64,000 nt of DNA from Trichinella spiralis. Taxonomy: Eukaryota; Nematoda; Enoplea; Trichinellida; Trichinellidae. Positions 22,877 to 37,934 of this stretch are shown here, in pieces. Where the stretch lies: NCBI GenBank assembly GCA_000181795.3, contig CM012953.1:15113353-15177352 (forward strand). The letters are read 5' to 3'. The position numbers were made by a program, and so were the translations under genes. Position 1 is the stretch's first letter. Every line of letters begins with the position of its first letter. The notes below the pieces were generated by a model. The model did no database searches, was not told the origin of the DNA, and saw nothing but the letters and a program-made list of their open reading frames with translations.

Positions 22877-25800
22877 ATGAGTGGATTTCCTTATTTATCA
22901 ACACATCCAGAAGCAAACCGCATAGATGTGTCCAACTCCACTGAAGGATTGGTGAGTTCCTCAAAAAGTGATACGAAAAACCTTTTACCGCTCAAAGAAA
23001 ACAATGCGGAGAGTGGAATTTTGTTACGTATTGACAATTTGCCACCTCGGCTATCGGACTCTAGTTTAAAATCTTACATGTCTCATCAGTTGAAACCGTA
23101 TGGAATGTTGAAATGGTTGAAGGTGATTGGTCACGATGAAAACCGATATTCTCTTGTTAAATATGTGAGGTAAATGAATGTATTTATTCTATTTGTAGCT
23201 TATAGAATTTTCTGAAATATTTTTGAATTAACTTCATTTAAAGTACTGTGTTTTCATTTTTGTTTTAATGCATTTTTTAAAGCAAATTTAAGATAAATTT
23301 ATTATTTACTGAAGAATGAACTCTTATTAATAATTTTGTACCAAAGTTTACCAAAGATTTTTTTATTTCAGAGACGAGGATGCGATATTCGTTAGTAAAG
23401 AATTTTCCACACTGAATTTCTGTGGTAAAACAGCTCGCATTAAAATAATTCCAGAAAGCGAAGATTGCCCGGATAGTTGTTCAAAACCTTTGATCTACGA
23501 TCCTGATGCAAAATCATATCTTTCGACTCGAACATTATACCTTGGAAATTTGAGAAATTGCGTTAGCAGGAGTAGTCTGAGAGCGTATTTTGAAAAATTC
23601 GGTCCTATTATTGTAAGTTATATTCATTAATGTTGGGAAAATGGAGTTGAATATAACATATTTTTATGAAGAAGGTAGACATTAAAGCTCAGGACACTCC
23701 CGTGACATACGGGTTTGTTGAGTTTGGCGACATTAAATCTGTTGTCTTGGCCATTCAACATGTTCGAGCGAATGGTCTGTGTGGCTGGAAAGATGTTAAG
23801 GTATGACATATTTTTATTTAAATTTTAATTTTTTAATCTGATGCTTTAATGTTTACTGATTTAATTTTGAATTTCATGCATATTATTTCAGTCTGGTTTA
23901 TAATTTTTTAAGTAAAATTGTACTTTCAGAGATAGTTTATTACAAGTATAATTTATTAAAAATTAGTATCAAGATTATAAATTATTTTATATTAATGATA
24001 AATGATTTCTGTAGCATCCGCTTGAAATGTATCATAAACAGATTTGTCGATGTCAAAGCTTATAGTTATTGAGGAATTTTATAGATGATATATTTTTAAA
24101 TGAGCGAAGATTATTATCTGTTGTTTATATGAAACGACAATATTTTGTTTCAGGCAAATTTTGGGAATTTTACTGCAGATAATAAGATTTGGATTGCAGC
24201 TGAAGATTCTAAGATCTCATTTGAATATGTAACGAGAAAATTTTGGCCCTATGCGCCTCATGTACTGGACATACTCTTCGAACCAGCCCTTAATCATGCT
24301 GTCATTGTTTTTGACAGTAAAGAAAATGCCAGTATTGCATATCAGGTAAATTTAAGCTTCGTTACAGTTTAGAACTGAATCAAAGATTTACGTTAAATAA
24401 TAATTTGTTCATTGCGTGAAATATATGATGCAGTTCCTTTCTTCGTATTCAGTGATATTTGTTTCTTTAAGGATATAAAATCAAATCCAAACGATAGCCT
24501 GGTGGTAGATTATTGTTCTTCACAGCTGTATGATTCAATTTTTGAACGTATCAATAATGGACGTTCAGATAATCTCCCATCAACAAGGCAATCAGCAAAA
24601 TACGAACATTTTTTACCTTTATTAATCATTTATCATTTTTTGTTTGCTTTTAGCTCTTCCATATCTCCTTCTGTTGATGATGGAAAGTTGGTGTAAGTGA
24701 TGCTGAAGGCTTTTACCAAACAAAATTTGCATACTATTTTTGTTTCAGATTGGACGATAATAAGAAAACTGATTATGAAAATAATAAGCATTCTCAATAT
24801 GATAATTGCAATCTCAATGCGAAAACAAGAGGACAGACTTCTGGCATGGTTTGTTCATTAAACTGATAATCTGACGTTGAATATTGTTGTGTTGGTTGTG
24901 TGTTTTCAGAATGAGCGTGTTGAAGATAACAAGCAAGCGCAATCGCGTGAAACGTCGCAAGCTAAACGTAAAGCAGAAGACCATTTGGATGTTGGTTTGC
25001 TCAACTTGACTGATAATGAAAATTATTCAAAAGAGGAATTAATGAAAATCAACAATTCAAAGAACAAAAAGCAGTAAATATCGCGTGAATTGTTTGTATT
25101 TATTCGTTCTGTTAATTGTATGATTTGTTTCCTTTTCAGCTTCTGCAAGAGCAATTACAGCACAGAAAATCAGGAAAATCAGTTTAATTACGCAGCTTCC
25201 GCTGGTGGTAATCGTAAAGCAGAAGGTGATGTGCTTATATTATGAATGTTGTATACTTGCGTGATGATAGTAGCTCCGGTGTTAGGCGTTCTTTGTTTGC
25301 ACCTAAAAATTGTCCTCACTGTTAGAACATAACACTCTGATAAAAGAGAAAACTTTCACTAGATCAACTAATTTTCTTTACTATCCTGAAAAACGACTGG
25401 TGAAATTATAAAATTTAAATGGTTTGATATTATTTAAGGAAAAAAAATTGTTCGTTCGGCTTAAGGTTTGTGGCATAAATGTGGAGGTGAATGATGCAAC
25501 GAGGGGCAACACGTGGAAGATTTAATGAATTGTCTGTTTGGATGCATTTTTCAAAAAATAATTTAGTTTTCGTTCACATTTTTATCGGATAGCCATTTGG
25601 AACTGCCGATTTGGTTGAAAAATTACATTATCAAATCAAATTATTTAATAGGTGCATTATTGTTATTTCAGTAATTTCATGTAGCGTGTAGAAAGTGCAA
25701 AGTTAGATATGAAGAGAATTGTTGAAAATGTTTAAAACAATCAAGCGAATACTAACAGTTTGGCACTGCATAGAATGTTTAATTTAAATTCTGAATTCAA

Positions 25801-27849
25801 TTGGACAGAAGGTTTAAATTTTTGTTTATGATGTGTGTGGCTACATTTCACTATGTCCTAAGTTGTACAATTTTCGTACTCAACTGCTGCAGTTGCGAGA
25901 AATGAGAAAGTGAATTTTTTCTGTAGCTTTAGTGAATAAAGCAGAACCAACGGTGAATGGGTAACGGTTTTCCTGATTTTTGAAATTTAGTTTTCCCAGT
26001 TTGAACAGTCTGCAAATAGTAGTAGTGGTATTCTCGTCGAAATTGCCTGTCGTCTATCTTTTCCAAGTAAAATGCATATTTATTACCATTGAATGTTCTG
26101 CAACTGATAAACTTCATTTGCAATGCAATTTGTTGTAGAACTTTTGTGTTGTTCAGTCAGAGCTTGAAATGTATTATTATTTTTTTATTTTCATATTTTT
26201 TCCCTGTTATTAGTAGTATAACATTGTGCAGTTTATTGTTTCAGATACAACGTGCTGTGCTTTGAGTCCTCGAGGAATTTTTGCTGCAGACTTTCGAAAT
26301 GTCACTTATGCAATGCCCAGTGGAGGAGGAAACGTGAATGCCGTTGCGGGATTTATACCACCACCGGGTATAAATGCAGCGTACTATCCTCGACCGGTGT
26401 CGAATTTTGCTTTTCCGGATGGGAATTTCTTCTATCCAAATATGTTTTGGCCTCATTTTTCTTCCACATTGATGCATCCATGTATAAATTTTGTTGCTGT
26501 GAAAAAAAGTTAAATAGTCGAATTATTATTTTTGATTTTTTAGATTGGCAAGTGCCTCAAATGCAAAAATTTTATCACATTTTACCTATATTTTATCCAA
26601 ATGGAGAACGGCTGCCGGAAGAAGCCGTCATAGTGACGACCACGTTCAGCGCATCTTCCCTAAAAGGAATTTATGAATATTTGGCCAGAAAAAATCGTTC
26701 TCACTTTGTACTTATGACACGCAATTTGCTATTTTTTGTGGAAAGGAACGTGAATTTTTCTACCTATGAAGGGATTAACTCTGTTGTGCAATCCTATCAG
26801 GTAAATATATGGTATTTTCTTGTACGGATGGTATAGTTTTATTTAAATGGGGCTTTTTTAATAGTTTTATTTTACATTTATTTAGTGTTTTAAAGTAGAT
26901 ACTTTCACTAGTTTTGTTTTTAATCTTCATTTTTTTCAATTTCAAAACAAAATGCTACTGCTGCAGCATTATTGCTTCGATTATATTTAAAATTTTAAAC
27001 TTGAAAATAATAGGTGTGGAAACTTTCTTTTTGTTTTTAAACTTTTGTGTGTTTTTAATTTTTAATATTCATTTAATATAATAACTGCTAGTGTGAATAG
27101 AAAGTATTTCACATATATATGCATATATTGTTTTGTGAATTTTAGTATTATCCAATTGTCTGGTTTGCGAAAACCTCCTTCAGAAATTTCAGTTGTGAAA
27201 TTGCATTTCGATGCATTTATGGAAATTTTCTTGTGATACAGCAGGTGATGTCGGCTCTGGATGCGAGAACTGCCAGAGTACCAGGCTACAGAATGGCGTC
27301 TGTTATAATTGAAGAGATGAAGCCAGTGAAAGAAGCGAGCAAAGTATTCTTTCAGGTAATTTTAATTATTGTTCACTGGATTATTTTTAATGGTTTAATT
27401 TAAAAAAAATTTATTTTTAGGGAAACGACAGTGCAATTGCTATTTTACGAACTGATTGTTTCGAAATTGAAAAACAAGCTGTCGTGGGAAGCTATTTTGT
27501 TCAAACATTAGTTAATCCAATGATTGGTGGAGAATCAGTCGGTTTTTGTGCCACAGAAGAATTATCTGAAAATCAGGTTATTAAAATTTTTTTCTTTTTT
27601 ATAAAGCACCGTTATTTTTTATTTTACTTTTAGAATAATTTTGTTGTTCACTTTATTCCACCGTTCGAATTTGTTCGTCAACATCTTTTTAACCAACATC
27701 CGACGGCATATGCCACTCTTCATTTGCACATTGCAAACTATTTGGTCTGTGTAATCAGCACTGTGGACAAGAGCACGGGCGGGAGTGGCAATGCAGACCA
27801 AGCTCATTCAATGATACAAAGCAGCCCACCACGAATCAACAATCAATGA
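22877..27849 (+). CDS. RBM15/Spenito-type protein: three RRMs plus SPOC domain
   Basis: About 14 exons with a phase-consistent chain from ATG 22877 to TGA 27849 give about 777 aa. Exons: 22877-23169, 23372-23612, 23675-23800, 24154-24345, 24472-24587, 24654-24692, 24749-24848, 24910-25073, 25140-25225, 26245-26481, 26544-26800, 27245-27355, 27421-27576 and 27634-27849. RRM1 is residues about 47-125 (ILLRIDNLPP), RRM2 about 152-222 (RTLYLGNLRN, YGFVEFGD) and RRM3 about 229-310 (NKIWIAAEDSK). A polar linker follows, then a divergent SPOC domain about 585-760 ending FVVHFIPPFEF...LVCVI, the usual SPOC end. SPOC-RRM proteins are nuclear and act in transcription, splicing and RNA methylation. The length fits RBM15/Spenito, not giant SPEN. 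Intron 24588-24653 is GC-AG and in frame, so it may be retained. Confidence 0.8.
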
Positions 27850-28434
27850 GCAGCAGCGCACGATGCGCATTTGCTCCATATGCACAATATGACATTTTTT
27901 TTCTTTACAATTATCACCTTTCGAGTAACCTCTCTTTTTTATACTGCTTGAACGTAACTTGAACACCTCCTCATTGCTACGGTTTTTTTTCTGTTTTTGA
28001 TCATTCTCCAAAATGTGAATGCTAATTAATGTGGTAACATTTTTGGGCAAATGGTTCCTAAAATATAGTAGTAGTAGATTGTGTTTTTCTTTTTCTTTTC
28101 AAATATAATAAATGCATGCTTTTTTCTTTCAACCACATACATACATCATCATCATCATATGCGTACAATTTTGACAATGCCTTTTTTGGGATAGGGTTTT
28201 CGAAATACGGTGGTGATGATTATTGGGGTGCCAAATTACGGTGTGTTGGTGTGACAACTGAATTTTGGGATAAAATAAAATTTTTCAATAAAATCTTGTC
28301 CAGTGGTGGTGAATTTGATTGATGATTATCAAATTTCATTTGCGAAGATCGTCAACTTTTTTCAAATTTCCAAACAGAATACATAATTCATTTTTCTTCT
28401 TCTATTTATGAAAGTTTTTTATTGAAAAAAAAGT
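27850..28434. terminator. 3' regions of convergent SPOC gene and HEATR1
   Basis: The gap holds the SPOC gene's 3' UTR, with AATAAA at 28107-28112. It also holds a minus-strand AATAAA (28423-28418) only 12 bases past the HEATR1 stop. No separate gene is seen. Confidence 0.55.
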
Positions 28435-31400
28435 TCAAAAGTATTTTTGCAACGGTTCTCCAATGATCTTTTCACAAACGCTGGCCAATTGTTTGCACTG
28501 CATTTCAACTTCTTCACTCTCATCTGAAATAGAGATAATGAAGTGAATGAAGAATGCACGAACAAGCAAGCAAACACATAATATAAATAATATGAGCAAA
28601 TGACACAAACCTTCCATCAACTCTGACAGAAAAGGTACTGATTCCGCGATCAAGCCACTCGCTTGTTCATTAAGCATTTCATACCATTTTTCGAGAAGAA
28701 CCAAAACTGAATGACGAACCTGCAAAAAACAATAGTTTCAATTGACAAAAAATAAAACTACAATAACTATATACCCTTTTGTCAGCATGGCGAGTTTTTA
28801 ACAGAATATTGTAATGCAACTTTTTCCAATAAGTTTCATCATTGATAGTCTGCGCGACATCAATTATGCATTTGATCAAACATTTTTCCACTCTCAACTC
28901 ATAGTTGATAAGATCAATATTGTCAAACTAAAATAATATAAAATCCAGAAAATGAAATACACGCAGAATTTGTTTCGAAAAAAAAACAACTGCCATCATC
29001 ACAACACACAACATACCTGATCAACCAAGGGTTGAGCAATTAATTGCAGCTTTCCATCATTGTGATAGTTAGCTTGCAATTCTCTGTTTGGTCTGCAAGC
29101 TTTCGAAATACAAGTAATCAATATTCGAAGCATCAAATCTGCTCTTTCTTCGTTCACAAATGGTAAATGTGCAACTGGAAATGAAATAAGAATCAGCAAT
29201 AAATTCCAACTGTCAGATGAGCACAATTCACATACCTTTATTAACATTCAACTTGTCCAACAATTCCGTGGCCGGCTTCAAAAACCAATCCGCAAATAAA
29301 GCAAACATATCTTGCAATTTCATCGATAATCTGAAACGTATCTGTTATCAATTTGTACAATAATACAACAACATGATGAATCCTTACGCAATGCCATAAC
29401 GGTACACGTTGAGCAGCAGTTGTTCATTCGCATTTTCACACGTAGCCTTATCAATTATATTCTTGATAAAATTGTTCAAATCTGCTTCCGTTTGCTTCAA
29501 CGAATAGCTAACCAACGATTGCATCACCGTCTCGTCGTCAAAATTATGCGCTATCCAAAATTTATCATCACTGTCGCAGTGCCATTTCTCCAGGCCAATG
29601 AGGAACATTTTTTCCAATAAAAACTTATTACTGTTGATCATTTGCACGGTACTGGTCTTGATCCATTTTTCCAAAAGTGAAAAAATAAACCAAAAACATT
29701 TCTGCAACAAAGCAATACAACAGTATATATATATATCGACAGAATGTGGTCGTTGAAACAACAACTACTTACTTCTTCATCTACATCGTTGAGCACTTCA
29801 AATATGGCCGGCAACAGCACTCGACCATTCAACTCCTTGAACCGATCTTCCAAGCAACACAAAGCAGCCCTGATCTTGACAAAATTCAAATCCTCGTTTC
29901 CGCTTTCATCAACTGGAAAACTAGTGCAAATCTAAAAATCAAAATTAATTATTTCATTAACAATCAAAAAAAAGCTTAGCCAACCTTCTTCAAAAGCTGA
30001 GGCAAGTGTTGAGCCATGAATGGCAATACTGATGTTGTAATATTGGTTAAAGAGTTGATCAGGCCGATTGAAAATCTCTTCACTGACCTGAACCACAATG
30101 AAAAGAAAAATTCAATTATTAAACAATCACAAATCAAACAATTATTGTCATCAAAATATACATTCGATCGCTTCCAAGAATTTCCATAATTTTCGGCATG
30201 AACAGATTTATATACGGTATACTTTGATTTCCCATGGCAAGAACGAGATCCCCCAAACAGCTAACGACAACAATCAACAATTCTTTGTCCAACTCGGTCC
30301 AACAATTCAACGCTTTCAACAATTTGTCCATAATCTTAAAATGGAATTTAAAGATAAAAAAAAACAATTGAAATAAACATCAAGAAAATATCCATCCGTA
30401 CGTACGTGGGAAAATTCTGCCGAACTGTGCACCTTGGCGAACATTTGTCTGAGAGCGGACAAAGAAGCGCATGTCAGCTTCACGCTTGTTTTGTCGTTCT
30501 TTTCAAAATTTACCATGCCATTCAGCGATTTGAACAGCATTTCCAATTCTTCAATCTATGAATATTAAAATTTTCTTTCAGATATTTCAAAGTTTAACGT
30601 GAGAAAAGCAATGCTACAAGTCTATGCGATGGGGCATCGCTGTCTATTTACTTTTTGTGACGTTGGTGCATCAGGCAGTTCTTGCATTTTTTCGGATAAC
30701 ATTTCCAAACTCTGAACTTTGACAAATATATCTTCCCTTTGCAACAGCTTGGCAATCATTTCAATCGAACTGGACAACGGCATCAGTGTAGAAATCTAAA
30801 TGATCAGATAACAATTTATGAATGAACAATCTAGAGAAAAATTATGAATCTTTATGAAATTTATGTGGTTGCTCTTTTTTTCAAATACTGTCGTCAAAAA
30901 GATTTATTAAATGATAATAATTGAGCAGCTGATTTCACAGAACATTAAAGTCCTTGTCTCAAAAACAAAATATGAATAAATATGTAAAAATCAAATTTAC
31001 CCTTTTCAGACAGTGATGAACGCGATAATTGATCATTTTCAAATATTTATTGTAAAATTCAGTCGACAAATCAAAATTGTCAGAGGAGTTTAAAACTGTC
31101 ACAAACTTCGCAGTAAGCGATTCAAAAACATCCGTCAACTGATCCATCTCTTTTTTCTTCAAATTTTCCAACTATAAACAAACAAATATACATGCAATCA
31201 ATGTAAGCAATTAGCATCAGCTTGTTTACCTTCCCATGCAAATCGGTCGATTCGAACATGTTGTAAACCGCTTCAATCAGTTCATGTTTGAAATGCAACA
31301 ACTGTTTCGTTGAATTCGCCCGCAAATCGAACACCTTCTCATACAGATGACTGTGCTTTTCCAGTGCATCTTTCAAACTTGCTCCATCCGTAACTGAAAA

Positions 31401-34400
31401 TTTGTCGTTGATCAATTTCAATGATTATTTCAATTATTCATAATTACTCACTTTGATCAGGGCTAGTAGTACCATTTGTAAATGCCAAAAAGCATGAAAC
31501 CAAATTCAATGAACAATTCAACTGCACATCAGGATTGAATTCAGCAAAAAGACACTGGCACAGTTGATTCAATGACACTGTCAGATGCTGCATCAAAAAA
31601 AACAAATGTTTAAAATTTATAACAAGCATCGGTATGGCCAGATGACCAACCAATGTGAAAATTCTCTCCTCTTGAAACGAGAAATCACAAAGCATTCTGG
31701 TCTTTCACTTTGAGCCATAAAAAATTTCAAAAACAAAAATAATCATCAAATAAATTACCTTGCGTTCCTTTAAAATTTTCATACTGGGCCATCTTCTCAC
31801 GTAAAATTCCAACAGTAGAGCAATCAACAACCACAGATATCCCGAAGTGGAATTTGCTACGTGATTTTGCATCGCTTTTTCAGTAATGACAACCAAATTG
31901 CGCAAAATTGGAACGCGACGATGCGGTGAGATGAACAATGCTGAAGAAGCAAAATCTCGAAAAATGCTCAAAATAATATTTTCCAATTCCACCACATCTT
32001 TTGGACTTTCCTATTAATATTCAAAAAAGTAGAAAATGAACACAAATACACATATACACATATATCACAATATGCTCAAACCTTAATAATAGTTGGTATT
32101 ATAGTTTCAATAACAGAACTCATCAGTTGAAAAGACGAATAATCATCGCAACGTTTCAAATTACTGCCAACAAATGAAAATACGGGAATCATTCGAATTA
32201 TAACTTTTTCCTTAAAACAAATATATTATTCAAACGTTGAAGAAGTAGAACAACAACTGAAATTTTATTTCATAAAAAGGTATATCAAAAAAACAGCATT
32301 ACCTTGAGAAATGCTGCTATACTTTTGAGCAGTAACAAAGCCGATGTGTGACAACCGCTTAAATCAAAATTGCGAAGACAATTGACCAAAGTTTCAACGT
32401 CCAAATCCGATATATTGACGTCCGTTTTCATTTCTGAATGCATTTTTTCTTCACAGTTAAAAAAATAATACTTACATTCCATTTAAAAAAATGGTTGACT
32501 TACTGTAAGAATTATCAAAAATTGTTCGCAACAAGTGCAAACACTGCGTAATTCCATCTTGAAGTTGAGCACAGTTTTCATGGACAAGACTGCTGAACAA
32601 TGAAGTAATAAAATGAGAACAAAAAAATTACAAAAATCGAACAGATGATCGTTTCGCTCACCACTGCAACAGTTGAAACAACGGTCGAGCTAGAGGGGGC
32701 CGTTTAGGAATATTTTTGTTGTCGAAAATCACTTCCATCAACATCAGAATTCGTTCCCAAAGCAGCTGATCAGAGAATTCAATATCTGTTGGACATTCAC
32801 TTTCCATTCTGAATGAAAATTATTGAACGAGATAACATTCCCACAATACAACAACAACACACACACACACACACACACACACGTACCTGCCCCTTTTCAC
32901 TGGTACGACGTGTTCATTTTTTAAGAACAATTCTACGCATTTTTCCAAACGTTTCAACATGTAACTTTCCGATATAGGTAACTGAAATATGAATATATAT
33001 GAAAAAAAAATTTTCCATTTTCATTTGTTTCAAATAATAAAAACTTCACCTTGAGCAGAGCAATTTTAATCGCACTACTAGAAGCACTGTCATCTTTGAG
33101 ACTGCACAATGCGAACATTTCATCCAACAAAATCGTCCGCAAATTTGAATCAATTTTTGTGAAAAAACTTTTCGTAATCTGCATCAATAAAGAAGAAAAA
33201 AAAAGATACGTTGGATTGAAGAAAGTAATTATTATCATATTGATCAAAAGTGAATTCATAATTAATTTTACTTGTGAAGCGACGATGGAGGTGAAGCGTC
33301 CATCTCGCAAAGCTTGGATCAGAGCGCGAAATGTCTCAGTATTGGATTTCAGAAATACCGCCGTCTCTCGTCGGTAAATTTTACAAAGACTGTTCACGTA
33401 AAGTTCCATTTTCAAATTTTGCTCAGCTAGTGATGACTGCTGCTGCTGCTGAGCATCGCAGAGCAGATGATTAAACAGACTGCCCAATGCTTGGAATAAA
33501 GACTGTAAATGAGTAAAATTAATATTAATTTTAAAAAAATGTAAATTATTGTTCACCTCCTCGTTGATCATCAACATTGCAGTGGAGATCTTATGAACAA
33601 CAGTTGGAGGCGGATAATGAGCACTTTTGCACAAAATGTCGACAATGTTGAGCAACAATTTTAAACGAACTCGTCTCACAGCATCAGACAACTCCTTGTC
33701 AACAAATGCAGCTAAACTCTACAAAAATAATGAAATAAAAACAAATGAGAAAGATTGAAACGCATTTTTTAAATATACAGAGATATACACATACCACTTG
33801 TATGTACTGGGAATCCAAAATGCATGCAGGAAGATCACTGTTTATACAGTCCAAAAATTGGTAATAATAAGCATGAGAGCGATTTTTCAATGTCAATGCC
33901 TGGCGCAATCGTTTGAGTGTATTGCAAATCAACTGCCTCTGCAATAGCCCATCCGCCGACATGCCAACAAAAAGCATGGGTATAACTGAAAGATAAAAAA
34001 TTTCATTGCAACAATAAACAAACAAACAAACAAACAAACAAACAACACGTTTTACCGACAGAATTGTGAGATGCAATTATTTGCAATTCATCGCCGTCCA
34101 AATTTTTCAGCAATTCTTCGAGTTGCAAACAGAGGTTGATGAAAAGTGGCTCCAAAGTTTCATCATCAATTATGAAGATGAGCAATTTACAAATTTCAGC
34201 TGGTTCAGCAACAAATTTCTTAAATAAAACGAAAAAAATTAAATTAAATCAAAGCTTTGCTTTGCAAAAGCATTCACTTCTGCTACTCACATCAAGAAGG
34301 GGTAAAATCATTCTGTTTGAAATCTGCTTCCGATTTCCGTTTTCAACTTCATCTAAATCAACACGCGCCAGTATTGCATACTTGCACAAAGTGACCAAAA

Positions 34401-37400
34401 GCTGTGCATTGAACTTTGCCACATCATCATCTTGCCACCAAAGCATTCCTAAAATTTATTTACATATGATTTGTTCCCTTTGAAAAACCAAATTCATATA
34501 AATTGCAATGAATTAAATCAATGAAAAAAATTACAATAAAATTTTCAATTGTTCGATAATCATTAAAGCTGCTTTTTTTACTTTATTTTTTCATTCACAA
34601 AAATTAATAGCACCTGACATGTACGATTTATCCCATTTGACATCCATCAATTGTATTCCAACCAACCACATCATTTCGACACTTCTCAAACCGTAATGCT
34701 TAAATTTAGCAAGATCCAATTCCAACGTTCGGTTCTGCATTGGAACCTCGCACAGAAAATGCTCAAAATCAATTTCACTAAACATATTCATCTGAAATAA
34801 ATAATAAAATGAATGTAAGAATTTAAGAAACATTCGACAGTAATAATTCCATCTTCTCATCTACTCGCCTCATCTGGTTTCTTTGCAATAAAACAACGTT
34901 GCCAAACATTTTCCAACAATTTGATCAAAATTTGAACAGTTTCATGCAAATTTTTGTGCTTCGCTTGTCCAACCATATGGCACAATAGAAAAGTGAGAAA
35001 CATTGCACAAGATGAATCAGCTTCAACATCATTCAAAGCACTATTCAAGAACAAGCTCACCTGAAAATAAATTATTCAACGATTAGAAAATTTCATCAAT
35101 TCCAAAAATTCTCCACAACAACAGACTTCTTCCAAAGCATCCAAGTGCCTCATGTTCCAGCACGTACAATCGTGAAGCAAACTTGCCAAAAAGCATTGCC
35201 AAAGTGAATTCATTTCTGAACAATTTACTAAATTTGAGAAATTTAATTATTAATAAAATTAAAAACAAACAAACAAAAATTCAACCAATCCAACCTTCCA
35301 GAGGTTGTTCACGAGATAATTCTGAAGTGAAATCAGAATTCAAAATCTGCGCGACGTGCTTGCCTTTCCCTGCCCCGTCGGTGAACATAATTTCAAATAT
35401 CCACAACGTGACCATATTTTTCATCTTGTCTTCAACGTGCAAAAAATGCTTAGCCATAATAATACCAATACGATTTCTCAAGTTTCTCCTGAATGAATAA
35501 AATTCACAAATAATAATGATAATAATAACCAAAAAAAAGGTACAACTTTTTCGATAAATTTGCCTCATCAGGTAGATGATTCATCAGTTGGTACAATTTC
35601 GAGATGATCTTTTCAGGGGAAATGATTGAAAATAATTTCTAAATTATAATTTTCCAAATGTTAATATTTGTCCATTTTCAAAAATATTCTTGCAGAACTT
35701 ACGTCACATTTTCTGAGCAAAAATTTTATCACTTTTGAACTTTCGTCTTGGAATTTTTCAAGAATGGGAATTTCCAATTCTTGAACCATTGATTCGGTGG
35801 TCTCGTTCTGCTCTAAAAGATTGATCATCTTTCCCAAAGCCAATTCACGCACAACTGGCTTGGTATGGAAAACGCTTTCAATTAACTGTTTTGATGTAAT
35901 GTACTGAAATTATTCCAAAAATTGATCATTTGAAATTCAAGAAAATAAATTTCTATTAATATTCAATATTTATCTATACTTGCAATACGCTCGCTCCTGA
36001 CCAACGCAAAAAGTTCTGCATTCCTTCGACATTTTTATACGACTGCTGCAACCGATTTACCATCATATCAAAAGCAATAGGATATCTGAAATTAAAATTT
36101 AATTAATTATTTAGCAAAATAGATAAGCTCAGTTTATCACTGAAAAGGAGAACAAATAAATATTACACAGAAGATAGGATTGTAATTGATCTGTGAAACG
36201 CTGTACTGAATCGTTGAAACTTTTCATCGTTGTTATCAAAATTTGAAATGTAATACTGGGCAATAACGCTAAAAAATATCACACGTAAACAACAATGAAA
36301 CATTTAAATATGCAACAACAATACAGAACAAAAAAATTGATCTTACTTGATAGTTTCCATGCTATTTGTCACCTGCAGATCGATCTTAGACAAGCATTTT
36401 TCAATAAAGCCAATGCAAACCAATTCAGATGATTCTTTTTCAACAATATCTTCAATTGTTGCGAGAAACAAAGATTTAAAAAATACATCAAAAAAGTTTG
36501 ATATATCCGTCTGCTTGTTCCACTCTGCCAAATGTTCAATAAATTTCAACTGTTCTTCTTTTTTTGAAATAATTCTTGCTGCTCTGAAATCAAAAATATA
36601 AATAGTAATAATAAATAACATGTGATAGCTGAAACGTACCTTTTTGATATTTCGTTTACATTTTGATTATAAAGCACTATTATGCAAGTCAACAAAGCAG
36701 TGGAACATGTAGAGACATTCATTGTCTGTAGCAGTCATATTACAAAAAAAAACAATTATTATTATATTTTCATTAAAAAATGTTACAATTAATTTCAGTA
36801 GCTTACAGACAACATTTTCGACACAAGCAAGCCAGAAAAAGATGAATCCAAATTTACTTTCGTTGCCAATTCGCAAATGATCATATGTGAACAAAGCATA
36901 TAATCATCAAGATTCGATCTGAAAGAACAGCAACCGCATCGTAATTTTTTTAATAATTCAATGCAAATCAACTCACTTCAACCCATCAATTATATATGGA
37001 TAAAGTTGATTCAAAAATTCATCAGTCAAATGATTATTGAAATAGATGACACTGCCGATGAGGGATGCGTAAAAATTGTACACAATTGTAAACGAAGCCA
37101 AATTCCATTTATATTTTCGAGCAAGCTGAAATGCATTGGAAATTAAACCCATATCACTGGCAAATTCTTTCCTTTTTACTAACTTTCAGTAAAATTGGTA
37201 CTGTATCGCAGAGAAAAATTAAAAGGTTCGGATTTTTAATGCATTCTTTGCACAAATCACTTTTAGCAATCGATTGACCAGTTAGTTGTGTCGGTATAAG
37301 CCAATTCCACAACGGATCATCTTTGGGTATGACCAAAGTTTGAAGCAATCTGACAAAAGTGTTACTCTCGTGATAGTGCAAAGCGCAACGCAACACTGCC

Positions 37401-37905
37401 GGGACGTTGTATTCATAAATGCGAAAACTAAAATTAAAAAGAAACAAATTACAAATACAAATACTAGGCATTGAATTACAAGTTCGGCATACCGTCGAAT
37501 AAGCCATTCCAAACATTTCTGTGCTGCACCAAGCAATAAATATGGCGTGAGTAAAATTAAAAATGCTTCAATAGTTTCGTCCAATTTTTCATTCGCTTCT
37601 TTAGTTAGCAATGCTCGTTCCAAATCCAAAATGGATTCGTCAAATAAATGCATTTCAAATTCAGCGAAACTCTTGTCAATTGCTTTCAGTTGAACAAATC
37701 CATCACTTCCTGAAATCACAACAAATAAACAAAAAATATTAACTATGTTAATGCCAAATCACTTACCGATTGCGAAAATTTTTTCCCGGTCAATTTCAGC
37801 CGCATCAGAAGAATCGAACAACAGTGATACCAAACGCTTTTTCTGCTTGTAAATTTGTGAATCAGGAACGGCTAAGCGTTTCAGTTGATTACTCAAAGAT
37901 GTCAT
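28435..37905 (-). CDS. HEATR1: HEATR1 / UTP10 (BAP28), U3 processome HEAT-repeat protein
   Basis: A very large gene in about 40 short exons separated by introns of about 40-110 bases. The start MTSLSNQLKRLAVPDSQ (ATG 37905) and LDETIEAFLILLTPYLLLGA, then AQKCLEWLIRR (about 37.6 kb), match the N-terminus of human HEATR1. The last exons give HYNILLKTRHADKR, then SVPFLSELME and finally IIGEPLQKYF with TGA at 28437-28435, the conserved BP28CT end. The helical, Leu-rich body fits HEAT repeats. I estimate roughly 1,900 aa (human: 2,144). Exon borders were read by eye and not all verified. HEATR1/Utp10 is nucleolar and acts in 18S pre-rRNA maturation and Pol I transcription. A CAG-repeat-encoded Q run (AQQQQQSS) lies near 33.43 kb. 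A TTTCAG acceptor-like site lies 29 bases before the ATG. Confidence 0.93.
32857..32882. repeat. (AC)n microsatellite in a HEATR1 intron
   Basis: About 13 AC units lie inside a short HEATR1 intron, next to the exon border at about 32.89 kb. Confidence 0.9.
34017..34045. repeat. (CAAA)n microsatellite in a HEATR1 intron
   Basis: About seven tandem CAAA units lie just downstream (minus strand) of a HEATR1 exon end. Read on the minus strand this is TTTG. Confidence 0.9.
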
Positions 37906-37934
37906 CTTTGATTCAAGTCCGGTTAGAAGCAGAA

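Noticed and set aside
28116-28322. 68-codon plus-strand frame after the SPOC gene stop
   Set aside because: It follows directly behind the poly(A) signal AATAAA. No homology, and no acceptor that continues the upstream reading.
33051-33377. 108-codon plus-strand frame and others antisense to HEATR1
   Set aside because: Complement shadows of HEATR1 exons plus introns, without start context.
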